The notes: generated by a model not told the origin, from the letters alone. DNA of 64,000 bases from Heterohyrax brucei (GCA_028571685.1 CM053143.1:141208829-141272828), one strand, 5' to 3'; counted from the first letter of the stretch, positions 1-11,545 are shown. Made by a program: numbers and translations.

Positions 1-560
1 AAGGTAAAAAAATATAGTTTTAATCCTGCAAGCCTACCCAAAGGCAAATACTCTATTTTGTTTCTACTATTCATTAAAATTCTTTGTAGAGCTATTGTGT
101 TTTGTAGACAAAGACTGTAAGATTTCCTAAAAATTGATAGAAGGAAGGCACTCACATGCTGTTTCAGAATTTTTGGACAATTACTTTGTGTTTTTGCAGC
201 AGTTCTCTGTAACTTTTGCTAGAGGAATTTATTTGAAAGCATAGTCTGATGACCACAAACTGTAGAATATACAGTAAAATCAAAACTGCATTATGTCAGA
301 ATTTTTCTCAATTTGGATACATGGGGGAGTGAAATATTGGACAGAAAGTCTGTAGAGACATTCAGAGAACAGGAGCTGTGAATGCGTGAGTGATGGGAGT
401 GTGAGAAGAATATTCAATGAAGAAAAAATCTGCAAGCAGAGTGAAAGGGAACAGGGAGTTTGAGAGATTCTTCTTAGTAACCCCACTGGTTACTAAGTGA
501 CTTCCATCGCATCGAGATTTAAGTTAAGCTGACTGATTGATTTCATTTTAAAATAGACTT
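1..560. other. Unassigned AT-rich sequence
   Basis: No repeat family, exon or RNA gene is recognised here. Only short open frames occur, with no protein-like character. Confidence 0.5.
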
Positions 561-564
561 CAAG

Positions 565-730
565 GAAGGCAGATTTTTTTTTAAAACAACTATTTATTAT
601 GGAAAACTTTAAACATGTATAAAAGGAGAACAGAGTACTGAACCTCCACAAAGCCACCACCCAGCTCCTGCAGTTGTTGATTATTGCCAATCTTGTTTCA
701 CAATGATGAATTGTCAGGTAGTGTTGAGAA
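565..730 (-). mobile_element. Old L1-type 3'UTR fragment
   Basis: A T-run leads into sequence resembling the widespread mammalian L1M 3'UTR (start of homology near 590, then a conserved CCACCCAGCTCCTGC-like block and AATCTTGTTTCA). The T-run at the left puts the element on the minus strand. It is strongly diverged, so the family assignment is tentative. Confidence 0.45.
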
Positions 731-1004
731 GTTACCATACTAACCAACTACTGACTGTTCAGGATCGCTAAATACAAAACAAACTTGAGAGGTGTTGACA
801 CAGCTCACAGTGACAACCAGCTCTAAAATGTGGACACCAGCTGTATTCTGTCCTTTCTTTAGCTTGAAATAGTATGTTGTCGTTGTTAGCTGCTGTGGAG
901 TCACCTCCAGTTCATGGGGACCTTGTGTGTAACAGAATGTAATGGTGCGCACCTCCACACCATCTTTCTGTTCACCAATAACTTGGGGTTCATAGTTGAG
1001 GCTA

Positions 1005-1520
1005 TTGTGTCAATCTATCCCGTTGAGTGTTTCCGTCGTTTTAACTGACCCTCTACCAAACATGATGTCCTTTTTTAGGGACTGCTTTTTCCTGATGATG
1101 TGCCCAAAGTAAGCTTATCAAATCATCTCCATCCTCGCTTCCAAGGAAGTTCTGGTTGTACTTCTTCTAAGACTGATTTACTTGTGTTCTTGGCGGTCTG
1201 GTATATTCAGCATTCTTCACCAACACCACGGTTCACACTCATCAGTTCATCTATCTTTCTTTTTTTTTATCCAGCTTTCACACACAGATGAGAGGGTGAA
1301 AAGAGTACAGACTGGGCTAGACACACCTTTGTCATCACAGTGACATCTTTGGTTTCTAAACTTTGAAGCGGTTCTTTTGCAATACCTCTGCCCAGTGCAA
1401 TACATTGTTTGATTTCTTGCCTGACACTTGCACAAATGTTGGTTGTTGTTCCAAGTAGAATGAAATCATTGACAACTTCAATTTCTTTTTCTTAAGATAA
1501 CATACTCATCAAGAGAGGTG
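1005..1520 (-). mobile_element. RTE (BovB-like) LINE, 3' fragment
   Basis: Antisense copy of the C-terminal coding region and 3'UTR of the RTE LINE seen many times in this window. Landmarks are the complement of the FGHVVRR-type coding block near 1090 and of the ELW-type block near 1250. The 3' tail itself is missing, and the reading frame is broken. Confidence 0.75.
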
Positions 1521-1804
1521 GAAATATTTTTGCCATATGGAGATTTACTGTTGAAATGAGCTTAACTTGTATGAAATATAATGAAACTGATGCTGCAGTG
1601 TTTGAGGGGGGAGCACAGTTATTTGGAGAATCATAACAAAAGCATTAGTACTTTAACAGAGTCTTCAATGCAGTCTTACACATGTTTATGCCTTAATGAA
1701 AACCTCACGGGAAGGACCGGTTCACAGCTGTCCCCACTGCCATTTCCTCTGTTTCCACCTGTCAGTCTATCACCTTTGTTTTCAGTGCCCTGTGGTCATT
1801 TCTG

Positions 1805-3745
1805 ACTTGTACTGACCCCACAGACAACGAAACAAAACACTGCCCAGTCCTGTGGTATCCTCACAACTGTTGCTATGTTTGAGTCCATTCCTGCAGCCAC
1901 TGTGTCAATCCATTTCCCTCAGGATTGACATAATTTTTTCTGACCTTTCACTTTACTGTGAATGATGACTTTCTCCAGGGACTGATCTTTCCTGATAACA
2001 AGTCCAAAATACGTGAGACAGAATCTTGCCATCCTCACTGCTAAGGAGCATTCTGGTTGTACTTCTTCCAAGACACACTGATTTATTCACTTTTCTGGCA
2101 GTCTGTGGCACACATTCAGTATTCTTTCCTAACACTGTAATTCAAAGCATCAATTTTTGTTTAGTCTCCTTTAACTATTGTCCAGCTTTTGCATGCATAT
2201 GGTTAAACTGAAAATATCATGGCTTTGGTCAGGAATGCTTTATGCTTCAAAGTGACATCTTTGCCTGTTAATACTTTAAAGAGGTCTTTTGTAGCACATT
2301 TGCTTAATTCAGTGTGTCTTTAGATTTCTTGACTGCTGCTTCCGTGAGCACTGATTGTGAATCCGAATAAAATGAAATCCTTGACCATTTCAATATTTTC
2401 TCACTTGTCGTGAAGTTGCTTACTGGTGCAGTTGTGAAGATTTTTTGTTTTCTTTATGTTGAGGTGTAATCCATGCTGGAAGCCGTAGTCTTTGATCTTC
2501 ATCAGGGAGTGCTTCAAGTTCTGTTTGCTTTCAGCAAGCAAGATTGTATCATCTGCGTATCACAGGTTGTTAACAAGTCTTCCTCCAGTCCTGATGCTGT
2601 ATTCTTCTTCATCTGGTAGCTTTTCAGACTATTTGCTCTGCTTAAAGATTGAATAAGTATTGAATAAGTGTGGTGAAAGGATACAATTCTGATGCACACC
2701 TGTCCTGATTTACACCACACAGAATCGCTTGTTCTGTTTGAACAGCTCCCTCCAGGTCTGTGTACAGGTTCCTCATGAACACAAGTAAGTGTTCTGGAAT
2801 ACTCATAATTTTTTATGATGCACACAGTCAAATGTATTTGTGTAGTGTATAAAACACAGGTAAACATTTTTCTGGTGTTCTCTGCTTTCTGCCCCCAAAC
2901 ATCCGACATCTGCAGTGATATTCCTTGCTCCATATCCTCTTCTGAATCTGACGAATTTCTGGCAGTTCCTTGTCAGTGTATTGCTGCAACCATTTTTGAA
3001 TTATCTTTAGCATAATTTTACTTATATGTGATATAACGATATTGTCTGATAATTTCTACATTCTGTCGCATCACCTTTCTTTGGAATGGACACAAATGTG
3101 GATCTTTTCCCATCGGTTGGCTAGGTAGCAGTCTTCCAGATTTCGTGTCATAGAAGAGTGAGCACATCAGTGTTACATCCATTTGTTGAAATATCTCAGT
3201 TGGTATTCCATCAATCCTCGAAGCCTTGTTTTTTCGCCAGTGCTTCATTGCCACTTGGGCTGCATCCTTAAGTAATGTTGGTGCTTGATCATATGGTCTT
3301 TTTTGAAATGGTTAAACGTTGACCAGTCCTTTTTGGTACAGTAACTGTGTATCCTTCCCATCTTTTTCTGATGCTTTTTGAATCATTCAATATTTTCCCT
3401 TCAGAATCCTTCCATATTGCAACTGGAGGCTTGTATTTTTCTTTCATTTCTTGCAACTTGAGAAATGCTCAGTGTGTTCTTCCCTTTTGGTTTCCTAACT
3501 CCAGGTCTTCGAACATTTCATTCGAATATTTCGTCTTCTTGAGCCACACTTTGAAATCTTCAGTTCTTTTACTGCGTAATTTCTTTCATTCACTTTAGCA
3601 TCTCTGCAACCAAGAGCAAGTTCAGTGTCCCTTCGGACATTCATTTTGGTCTTTTTTCTTTTCTGTCTTTTTAACGATCTGTTGATTTCTTTATGTATGA
3701 TGTTTTGGATATCATCCCACAACTGATCAGGTCTTCGGTCAGATG
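1805..3745 (-). mobile_element. RTE LINE, 5'-truncated, reverse transcriptase region
   Basis: The longest antisense RTE copy. Reading leftwards on the minus strand it has the linker after the endonuclease (3280-3745), the start of the reverse transcriptase (KNKASRIDGIPTEIFQQ at about 3190-3245), the central RT domain (2510-3010), the C-terminal domain and the 3'UTR (1805-2500). Frameshifts and stops separate the parts, the longest surviving frame being 139 codons. The endonuclease region is missing, as expected from truncation during target-primed reverse transcription. Confidence 0.85.
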
Positions 3746-3865
3746 AAATCTTTATCTTCCAAAAAGAATGGGACCACGCTTAACGATTCTATGTCTTGAC
3801 CCTTTCATATTTCATATTGGCATTTTCTATCATGGCATATCATTAGTAGGTTTAACTGTTCAATA

Positions 3866-4026
3866 CCAAAAATACTCACTGCTGTTGAGCCAATTCCAAC
3901 TCATAGCGACCCCAAGGGCAGAGTACAATTGCTCCATAGAATTTCCAAGGAGCACCTGGCAGACTGGAACTGCTAATCTTTTGGTTAGCAGCTGTAGGAC
4001 CTAACCACTATACCACCAGGGTTTCC
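3866..4026 (-). mobile_element. AfroSINE, full length
   Basis: Antisense SINE running from its A-rich tail side (tcactgctgttgagccaatt) to its tRNA-like head (ccaccagggtttcc at the right edge). The complement of the Pol III B box lies near 3970-3985. It is the first of four SINEs in the same orientation. Confidence 0.9.
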
Positions 4027-4070
4027 ACTGATGAATAGATTAAACCAGACCCAAAGAGACCTCCTAGAAA

Positions 4071-4275
4071 AGATGGTACTAATTGCTGTGAAGTCAATTC
4101 CAACTCATGGCCACCCTGCATGGTATAGAGTAGAACTGTACCACAGGGTTTTCTTGGCAGTAGACTTTACAGAAGTAAATCAATAGGCCTTTCTTCTGTG
4201 GTGCTGCTGGGTGGGTTTGAACTACCAACCTTTAGTTTAGTAGTTGAGCACAAACTGTTTACACCACACAGAAAC
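4071..4275 (-). mobile_element. AfroSINE, long subfamily
   Basis: Same tRNA-like head and tail as the shorter SINE, but with an extra central block of about 45 bp (around ttacagaagtaaatcaatag) that marks the longer subfamily. Antisense. Confidence 0.85.
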
Positions 4276-4300
4276 ATGCCTGGATAATAAACAGCAATAA

Positions 4301-4512
4301 AACCAAACTCATTGCCATCAAGTCAGTTACAAGTTGTGGTGATCACATGTAACTACGGAGTAGAACTGCGTTCCATAAGATTTTCTTGGCTGTAATCTTT
4401 ACAGAAGCAGATGGCTAGGCTTTTCTTCTATGGCACCACTGGGAGGGCTTGAACCACTAACCTTTAGGTTAGTACCTGAGTGCAAACCATTTTTTCCATC
4501 CAGAGACCTTGC
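4301..4512 (-). mobile_element. AfroSINE, long subfamily
   Basis: Antisense copy with the same long central block as its left neighbour and a degraded head. The pair lie about 25 bp apart and look like independent insertions or a very old local duplication. Confidence 0.85.
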
Positions 4513-4539
4513 CTGGATTAAAATCAGAATCAAAAACAA

Positions 4540-4681
4540 AACACCACTAATACGGAGTCAGTTGAAACTACAGGGCACATTAGGACTACCCCATACAGAT
4601 TCTAAGGAGCACCTAGTGGATTTGAACTGCTGCCCTTCTGGTTAGCAGCCGTAACACTTAACCGTATGCCATCAGGGTTGC
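4540..4681 (-). mobile_element. AfroSINE, short subfamily
   Basis: Antisense copy with a worn tail (the gagtca motif is at 4556) and a clear head ending in catcagggttgcc. Its high divergence suggests an old insertion. Confidence 0.85.
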
Positions 4682-5363
4682 CTGGTCCATACTAAATCAA
4701 GATAAGGAAGCGGAAGCACTGAAATCTTACCAGGACTCACTCGTGTTGGCTTTCCAGCCAGTGTTGCCAAGAGCAAGGTAGGAGGAACTGGAGAAGATTG
4801 CCCTGGAGTTGAAGAGGGTCACTAGTCTGTGTGGTGGACACTTGTCAGAGGGGAGAGGATTCAAGCTCCATTTCAGCTCACTGAATTTCCATCTCCACCT
4901 GGTGCCTGCCAAAAGGTTCTTAGAGAAGTCCGTGGGGATCTGAGCTGCTGGGAGTCTGGGCAGAGAAAGATACGGAGGTAGCCTTAGCAGTGGAGGAAGG
5001 TACAGCGGAAACTAGAAGGTCTTGCATGTAAAACCTGACTATAATGCCAACCCTATCTTCTCTTCCCTTATTCTCTGCCCTGTTTCCCAAATGATATAGG
5101 GCTGGGGTTTTTAAACTTGTATTTTAGTAGAACAATCTTAAAAAAAAAAAAGAGAGAGAAGAAAAACTAGAACCTTAATGTGTGTATAAATTGTATTTTA
5201 TGTGACTTTTTTAGTATGTACTTACTTTCTTAGTTACTTTTATTAAGTTAATGAAAACAGTGAGACTGTTTTAGGAGCATGAAACTTAGAAATCATGCAT
5301 TGATGACAGCAGAAGTCTTTTGTTACAGTATCCAGTTTGTATCTAAGTTTTATTTTGCTTGCA
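4682..5363. other. Unassigned sequence with an A-rich run
   Basis: No confident repeat or coding feature. An A/GA-rich run lies at 5139-5163. The stretch from about 5100 vaguely resembles an hAT terminal region, too weakly to call. Confidence 0.4.
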
Positions 5364-6056
5364 TAAAAACCAAACCTGTTGTTAAGCTGATTTCAGTGTG
5401 AGGTGACTGCCTAGGATGGAGTAGAACCACCCCATAGAGTTTCCAAGATTGTAATGTTTACGACGGCTGAAAACCGCATCGTTCTCCTGATGAGTAACTG
5501 GTGGATTTAAACTGCTGACCTTTCGCTTACAGCTGATCACTTAATCACCGCACCACTGTCTCAGTCATCTAGTTCTGCTTTAGCAGAAATACCACAGCAG
5601 ATAGATTTCAAAAAGAGCAATTTTATTTTGTCGCGTTCCAGTAGTCTGAAAGTCCAAATTGAGCATGTCCAGGGAAGGCTGTCTTTGCTGGCTCTGGAGG
5701 AAACTCCTTGTTGTGGATTCTCCCCTGGACCGGAAGCCGCTCAGAGGCAGGGACCCCGGTCTTTTCCAAAGGACGCACTCGGCTCCCAGCACAGCTTCTT
5801 GGTGGTATAAGGTCCTCACATCTTTTCTCGTAGATTGTTTCCTTTATATCTCAAAAGATTGCCTCAAGGCACAATACACTCCTACAGACTGAGTCCTGTC
5901 TCACCAACACAAATGTTGCCTGCCCTCGTTAACATCACAGAGGCAGGATTTCACACAGAGGAAATCAGGCAATACCAGGAACCAGGGCCCAGCCAAACTG
6001 CCACTCACATTTTTGGGAGAACCCAGTTCAATACATAATAACCACCAAGGCTCCTT
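5364..6056 (-). mobile_element. AfroSINE split by an LTR
   Basis: The SINE starts at 5364 (aaaaaccaaacctgttg), is interrupted at 5557, and resumes at 6041 with the end of its head (accaccaaggctcc). Reading across the gap restores the expected order of SINE sequence, so the LTR landed in an existing SINE. Confidence 0.88.
5557..6040 (-). mobile_element. Solo MaLR-like LTR
   Basis: A 484-bp antisense LTR with the motifs of this family as seen on the plus strand: tgtctcagtcatctagt at its left, ggctctggagg in the middle, and cagttcaatacata at its right. It is flanked by a perfect 5-bp target duplication (accac at 5552-5556 and 6041-6045), which fits ERVL/MaLR integration. No internal region is present, consistent with LTR-LTR recombination. 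Confidence 0.88.
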
Positions 6057-6147
6057 TAGCTTACAAAGGATTAAAAAAAATCCACATTCACATGGGTATA
6101 CAGTTACAAATATGAAGCATATGTTTTTTCTTTCTTTTGTCACTCAG

Positions 6148-6560
6148 CTGAAAGATTTCTGAGGGCCATACCCTTGGGATTTCTCTAGTCTCTGTCAGGC
6201 CTTACGCCTGGTCTTCTTTTGTGACTTAGAATTTTGTTCTACGTTTTTCTCCAGCTCTGCCTGGGGTCTTCTACTGTGATCCTGGTTGGAGCAATTGGTG
6301 GTGGCCAGGCACCGTCTGGCTGTACTGGACTCAGTCTGTTGGAGGCTGTGGTAGTTTTGGCCCATTAGTCCTTTGGACTGATCTTTCCCTGCATCTTTGG
6401 TTTTCTTCATTCTCCCTTGCTCCAGATGGGGTGAGACCGAGGACTATCTGAGACGGCTGCTTACAACCTTTTAATACCCCAGATTCTACTCATCCGAGTG
6501 GAAGGTAGACCATATTTTTATAAACTATGTTATGCCAATTGGGCTAGATGTTGTCAAGAC
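6148..6560 (-). mobile_element. L1 3'UTR fragment, proboscidean type
   Basis: Antisense L1 3'UTR, recognised by blocks shared with copies near 49.95 kb and 60.7 kb: ctccagctctg, actggactcagtctg, cattagtcctttgga, and ttataaactatgttatgcc. The poly(A) end is not obvious. Confidence 0.75.
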
Positions 6561-7446
6561 CATGGTTCTCACCCCTTGTGTTTTTGTTTTTTCAGCTTCC
6601 TTGAAATTCAAGATTCTTTTAATAAAGCAGAAACAGTGAGAGAAATGTGATTTTTGAGGTCTTCATAAAAACAAGCCCATCTAGCCCACCTTCAGAGTTA
6701 CCTCACTTGGGATCCCCAATGAGTTAAAAGTTGATTTATAACGTATCTGAGTATTCCTCTTGATTGTTAAAGCAAGAATTATATTTTAAACGTGAGATTC
6801 TAATGAAAACTTTTGGGGAACTCTGAAGCAGCGATCTGTGGAACAGAGTTTGAAAACTACCCACCCAGTGTAGCGAAGGTGAGACAGTCCTTAGTGTCTT
6901 ACCTGAACATCTTGCAGACTTTGACTCTGACAGTTTATGGCTCATTGTTTTCTTTCAAAGGGCACTGAACTCATTTTAACTGGATTTCTCCAAGATTGTT
7001 CTGTTGGAGGGGGGGTGGGTTAAAAACCAGGTAAAAAACCCCGCCCTTCCAGCCCCCCTTTCCTTCCTCTTCACTCCCCCCCCTTGGCATAAAGACGGGA
7101 GGTTCAGAGCTGGTACCAAGCAAAATGGGCAAGTGAGAAATCCTCGTTCATGGCTTCGTCAGTCCTGAGCTGAATTCAGTTTTTGGCATCTCTTTCCCTT
7201 TGGGGGCCCTTGGCATTGAAAGAGTTTTATTTGTACAGAATTCCCTTGGCCCTTCCACAGGTTGTGGAACTCCTGTGGAGCTTTCCACAGGTTGTGACCT
7301 GGAGTTTTCCAGTTTAGCTTCCATCAAGAATTCCCCATTCAGTTCCCTGTGACTTGGGCTCTGCTAGGTGTTTGCTGGCTATACTGGAGAAGTAAATCCT
7401 ACTGGTGTGTTTACTGGGACATTTGCAAGTATCAGCTATTTTTTTT
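6561..7446. other. Unassigned sequence
   Basis: A purine/pyrimidine-skewed patch at 7005-7085 (G-run then C-rich) is the only notable composition. No repeat, exon or RNA gene is recognised. Confidence 0.4.
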
Positions 7447-8095
7447 TTATCATACATTTATTGAGCAACTACTGTGTATCACATATAAAGCTATGCACTT
7501 TGTATTAGCTATCTCAATGGATTCCCACAATCTCTCTGTGAAATACTCTATTATGATCCTTCATTTCTTCATTACCCAGTGCTGCCATAATGCGAATAGC
7601 ACAGAAACTTATTTTCTCACAGTTCTGGAGGCTAGAAGTCCCGGTTAGAATCTTTGCACTGTTGATTCCTTCTGTGTCAATAACTCATGGCTTTCCTTGG
7701 TCTCTTGGCTTGTAGGTGATGCTCACATGAGATTTATCTTCCAGTGGGTGGATCTCTGTGTCAAATCTACTCTTTCGATAACTCAGAAGTGATTAGATTT
7801 AGAATCTACCCAACCTATGGGATGATCTAATTAACCAAACCAACCTCCCCGCCTTCTCAAAATCAAACCCACAAAGAAAACCTTATTTCCAAATATGGTT
7901 ATAGCCACAGGGACAAGGGCCAGGAATTCAACACATATTTTTGGGATACACAATTCGGTCCCTAAGAATTTCCATTTCCACATGGGAAAACTGAGGGTGA
8001 GACTTTAGGAGCTTACTAAGAGTCTTTTGATCTGGTGAACACTGAGGCTATCTGGGGAATTCTAGGTGTGAAGTTGAGGCAGCACAGAACCAAGT
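7447..8095 (-). mobile_element. MIR, probably split by an LTR
   Basis: Antisense MIR: the 3' part (tttattgagcaactactgtg) starts near 7457 and breaks at about 7563. Sequence like the MIR cattttacagatgagg block appears after 7967 (catttccacatgggaaaact). The order fits one MIR with an LTR in it. Confidence 0.65.
7564..7967 (-). mobile_element. MaLR-like LTR
   Basis: Antisense LTR with the family's cagtgctgccataa start, tctcacagttctggaggct block, and a right edge at ggatacacaattcggtccct. Left and right edges are mutated, and I see no clean target duplication. Confidence 0.75.
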
Positions 8096-8127
8096 TTTTG
8101 TTCATCTGAAAGAACAGCTTTCCCCCC

Positions 8128-8340
8128 AGATAACATAGTAGTTAAGAGGACAGGCTTTGAAACCAAATCAACATAGATACGAGTACAGCTGTGTGACTTT
8201 GCTCACTCTCAGTTTTCTCTTCTGTAAAATGGGGATAATCACAGCACCTACATCTCAGTAGTCTTGTGAAAATTAAATGAGATCAAATATTAAAGCCTAT
8301 AGGCATGGGCTGGCATAGAGCAAGTCTCCAAAAAGTTATT
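8128..8340 (+). mobile_element. MIR SINE
   Basis: Sense MIR with tRNA-like start (catagtagttaagagga), the core (gtgtgactttgctca), tctgtaaaatggggataat, and the 3' part ending near gagcaagtctcc. It is nearly full length. MIR predates placental mammals. Confidence 0.88.
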
Positions 8341-8375
8341 ATTTTGCTAGTATTCTTTTATTATTAGTCTTGGCC

Positions 8376-8590
8376 TGGGGTCCCTGGGTGATGCAAGTGG
8401 TTAAGCACTCAACTACTAAAGAGAAGATTGGCTGTTTGAATTCATCTGGAGGCAACTCAGAAGAAAGGCTTAGGGATCTGCTTCTGAAAAGGTCACAGCC
8501 TTGACAAACCTGTGGAGCAGTTCTGCCCTGGAACCACACATAGTGTTGCCATGAGAGACAATCAATTAGAGAGGAATTCGAAAAAAAGGT
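8376..8590 (+). mobile_element. AfroSINE, long subfamily
   Basis: Sense copy with head at 8384 (ccctgggtgatgcaagtggt), the long subfamily's central block (gatctgcttctgaaaaggtc), and a worn tail with an A-run at 8581. Confidence 0.85.
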
Positions 8591-8637
8591 AGTGGACTAA
8601 TTGAACACAGCCATCCTAGTCATCGTTCAGAGAAAAC

Positions 8638-8800
8638 AAAAACCAAACTTACTGCTGACCAGTCCATTCAAACTCATAGCAACCCTATAGGACAGAGTAG
8701 AACTGCTCCATAGAGTTTCCAAGGAGAGCCTAGCGGATTCAAACTGCTGACCTTTTGGTTAGCAGATGTAGCAGTTAGCCACTATACCAGCAGAGTTTCC
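8638..8800 (-). mobile_element. AfroSINE, short subfamily
   Basis: Full-length antisense copy, from aaaaccaaacttactgctga to the head end cagcagagtttcc, with a well-preserved middle (aggacagagtagaactgc). Confidence 0.92.
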
Positions 8801-9535
8801 TTGTCACTGAAGGATATGTTTAAAATAGGAATGAATCAGTTGACCTTGATTAAGTAGAAGAAGTGAGACTGTCCTAACACCATTTAACTTAATTGTTTTA
8901 TTCTTTACTGATATAAATTCATGTATGAGAGACACCAAGTCATCTCTTGCCTCTGCTGTGGCCCACACCTGGAGCTAGCTATTGAGCATTTCTTTTCCTT
9001 TAGGGCAAAAAGCTGTAGGTGGGGGTCTTGGGCATAGATGGATGACATTTGGGCCAGCCAAGGGAAAAGAGAGCAGAAAGAGCTGACTCTGTTACGTCAT
9101 CAACCTTGGACTCAGGCAAACTTTTTTTGTAACAGCTTTGAGAGGAATTTTCACCTGGGAGCAATCATGTTGCTGACAACTAATGAAACTTGTTTCTCCA
9201 CAAGTGCCGTTTCTGCACTTCCTGAAGCAGTGAGGTACTTCCTTGTACCACATGACCAGGTGCAGAGAGAGGCAGCCTGTATTTGCAGAGACCCAGACTC
9301 AAACATCCCACAACATCTCCAGGCCCTAAAGAAGCAGCCACTGGGGCTCACAGGGGAACGTGGCCTTCTTACTTCCTGCCTACCCACTGAAGATTGCCCC
9401 CGTAACACCGACTGCTCCAAATCTGTCACGACTTGGCAATCTCTTTCCTGAGTCATTTCTGAGTCTCCTACTGGGCTTCTTTGTACAGAAACATCCTGAG
9501 TGTCCCTAGTTCCAGTCAAACAATGTGTTTGCCTT
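8801..9535. other. Unassigned sequence with overlapping opposed open frames
   Basis: No repeat recognised. Two overlapping open frames occur on opposite strands (9038-9451 plus, 137 codons; 9151-9576 minus, 141 codons). Neither shows a known motif, signal peptide or plausible exon structure. Confidence 0.4.
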
Positions 9536-9690
9536 TTTTTTTTTTTTTTGTGGTTAAGAGCTTGGCTGCTAACCAATAGGCCAGCAGTTCAAATCCACCA
9601 GCTACCTTACGTAGCAGTTCTATTCTGTTGTTTGGAGTCTGTGTGAGTTGGAATAGACTCAATGGCAATAGATTTTTTGTTTTATTTTTT
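9536..9690 (+). mobile_element. AfroSINE, head altered
   Basis: The first part of the head is replaced by a T-run, but gtggttaag, ctgctaaccaatagg and the B-box-like gttcaaatcc are clear. It ends in the tail motif ggaatagactcaatggcaat followed by a T-rich end. Confidence 0.85.
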
Positions 9691-9884
9691 GAATAAAACT
9701 GATTAATGCTTATTTTCCATAATTTGAAAAAGCTAATAAAAAAGACTTCACAATGTTATTTTGTCATTTTTTTTGGTAAATTTGAATTTATATACACTTT
9801 TTGAAAATTGTAGAAGTGATATACAAATTATGATTATAGTAAAATAGTAAAAAATACCAAGATAGCATTAAGATTTCACCTCAA
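9691..9884. other. AT-rich unassigned spacer
   Basis: Very AT-rich with nothing recognised. Confidence 0.4.
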
Positions 9885-10350
9885 AGACTCAGGTGTGCCA
9901 GACCCAAGTCATGGTATTTTCAATTGCATCATATGACTGTGACAGCTGGACAATGAATAAGGAAGACAGAAGAAGAACTCATGTCTTTGAATTGTGGTAT
10001 TGCAGAAGAATACAGAATATATCATGGACTACCAAAAGAACAAACAGGTCTGTCCTGAGCGAAGAACAACCAGAGTGCTCCTTGGAAGCAAGGATGGTGA
10101 AACTGTGCCTTACATACTTTGGACATGTTGTCAGGAGGGATCAATCCCTGGAGAAGCACATGTGCTTGATAACGCAGAGAATCAGTGAAAAAGAGGAAGA
10201 CCCACAACAAGACAGGTTGACACAGTGGCAGCAGCAATGGGCTCAAGTGTAGCAACAACTGTGGGCGTCGTACAGGACCAGGCCGTGTTTCATTCTGTTG
10301 TACATGGGTCGCTAAGAGTTGGAGCTTACTTGATGACATCTAAAAAGAAC
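9885..10350 (+). mobile_element. RTE LINE, 3' end
   Basis: 5'-truncated sense copy of the RTE C-terminus. A 119-codon frame (9893-10252) keeps the YDCDSWTMNKEDRRR, FELWYCRRI and LTYFGHVVRRDQSLEK blocks characteristic of BovB-like RTE polyproteins. It ends with the RTE tail (gtacatgggtcgctaagagt). Confidence 0.9.
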
Positions 10351-10487
10351 GAGAGTAGAAACAGAAATTCTTACTCTACCTTCTCCCAATTTCATTTTCC
10401 CCTCTAAAGAGTAATATAAAAGTTTGTAGAAGGCTCTTCCAGAATTTTTTCTTTAATTAATGATATAAATGCACATACAAGCAAAGA

Positions 10488-10633
10488 ACAAAACCAAACC
10501 TAGCCCAGTGCTGTTGAGTCGATTCTCACAGTGACCCTATCAGGCAGACTAGAACTGTCTCATAGAGTTTCCAAGGAATGTCTCCTGACCTTTTGGGTGG
10601 TAGCACTTAACCACTATGCCACCAGGGTTTCCA
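10488..10633 (-). mobile_element. AfroSINE, internally deleted
   Basis: Antisense SINE with intact edges (aaaccaaacctagcccagtg and ccaccagggtttcc) but missing a few bases of the head-body junction after aaggaatgtctcc. Confidence 0.88.
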
Positions 10634-10689
10634 TACAAGTTCATGTACATGTGTACATATGTATGTATACCCTTAGTTTTTATTTTCTA

Positions 10690-11545
10690 AACATGTTGTT
10701 AGATGCCATCGAGTCAGTTCTGACTCTTGGTGACCCTATGAACAACAGAACGAAACACTGCCTGGTCCTGTGCCATGTCCACAGTCGTTTTTATGCTTAA
10801 GCCCATTGTTGAGGCCATGGCGTGAGTCTATCTTGTCCAGGGTCTTGCTCTTTTTCTTTGTCCCTCTGTTCTACCAAGCATGATGTCCTTCTCCAGGGAT
10901 TGATTCCTCCTGACAACATGTCCGAAGCATGTAAGAACCAGTCTTGCCCTTTTTGCTTCAAAGGAGCACTCCGGTTTTGCTTCTTCCGGAACAGATCTAT
11001 TTGTTCTTTGGGTTGTCCATGGCACATTCACCATTCTTGTCCAACACCATAGTTCAAAGGCATAAATTCTTCTTCTGATGCAATTGAGCATACCACGGCT
11101 TGGATCAGGCACACTTTAGTCTTCACGGTGACACCTTTACCTTTCAGTACTTTAAAGAGATCCTTTGCAGCAGATTTTCCTGATGCAATTTGTCTTTTGA
11201 TTTCTTGACTGCTGCTTCCATGGACATTGATTGTGGACCCAAGTAAAATGAAATCCTTGACAACCTCAATCTTTTCTCCATTTATGATGATGTTGCTTAT
11301 GGTCCAGTTGTGAGGATTTTTGTTTTCTTGATGTTGAGGTGCAATCCATACTGAAGGCTGTGGTCCTTGATCTGCATCAGTGTTTCAAATCTTCTTCACT
11401 TCCAACAAGTAAGGTGGTGTCACCTGTGTAACGCAGGCTGTTAATGAGTCGTCTTTCAATCCCAATGCCCTGTTCTTCTTTATATAATCCAGCTTCTTGT
11501 ATAATTTGTTCAGCATACAGATTGAAAAGTTATGGTGAAATATAA
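10690..11545 (-). mobile_element. RTE LINE, 3' third
   Basis: Well-preserved antisense copy from the RTE tail (gatgccatcgagtcagttct) through the C-terminal coding part. A 94-codon minus-strand frame (10828-11112) includes FELWCWTRM and VPWTTQRTNRSV. It extends to the region encoding the RT active site near 11450 and is truncated at about 11545. It faces the sense RTE to its left, tail to tail. Confidence 0.9.

Noticed and set aside
2815-3015. Plus-strand 66-codon frame with a secreted-protein look
   Set aside because: It lies antisense to the RTE reverse transcriptase and is a shadow of that coding region.
4071-4681. Tandem satellite array
   Set aside because: The units differ in length and subfamily and are separated by unrelated spacers, so they are clustered SINEs, not a satellite.
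7000-7090. Possible GC-rich promoter or CpG island
   Set aside because: It is a short G-run followed by C-rich sequence with few CpG dinucleotides and no associated exon.
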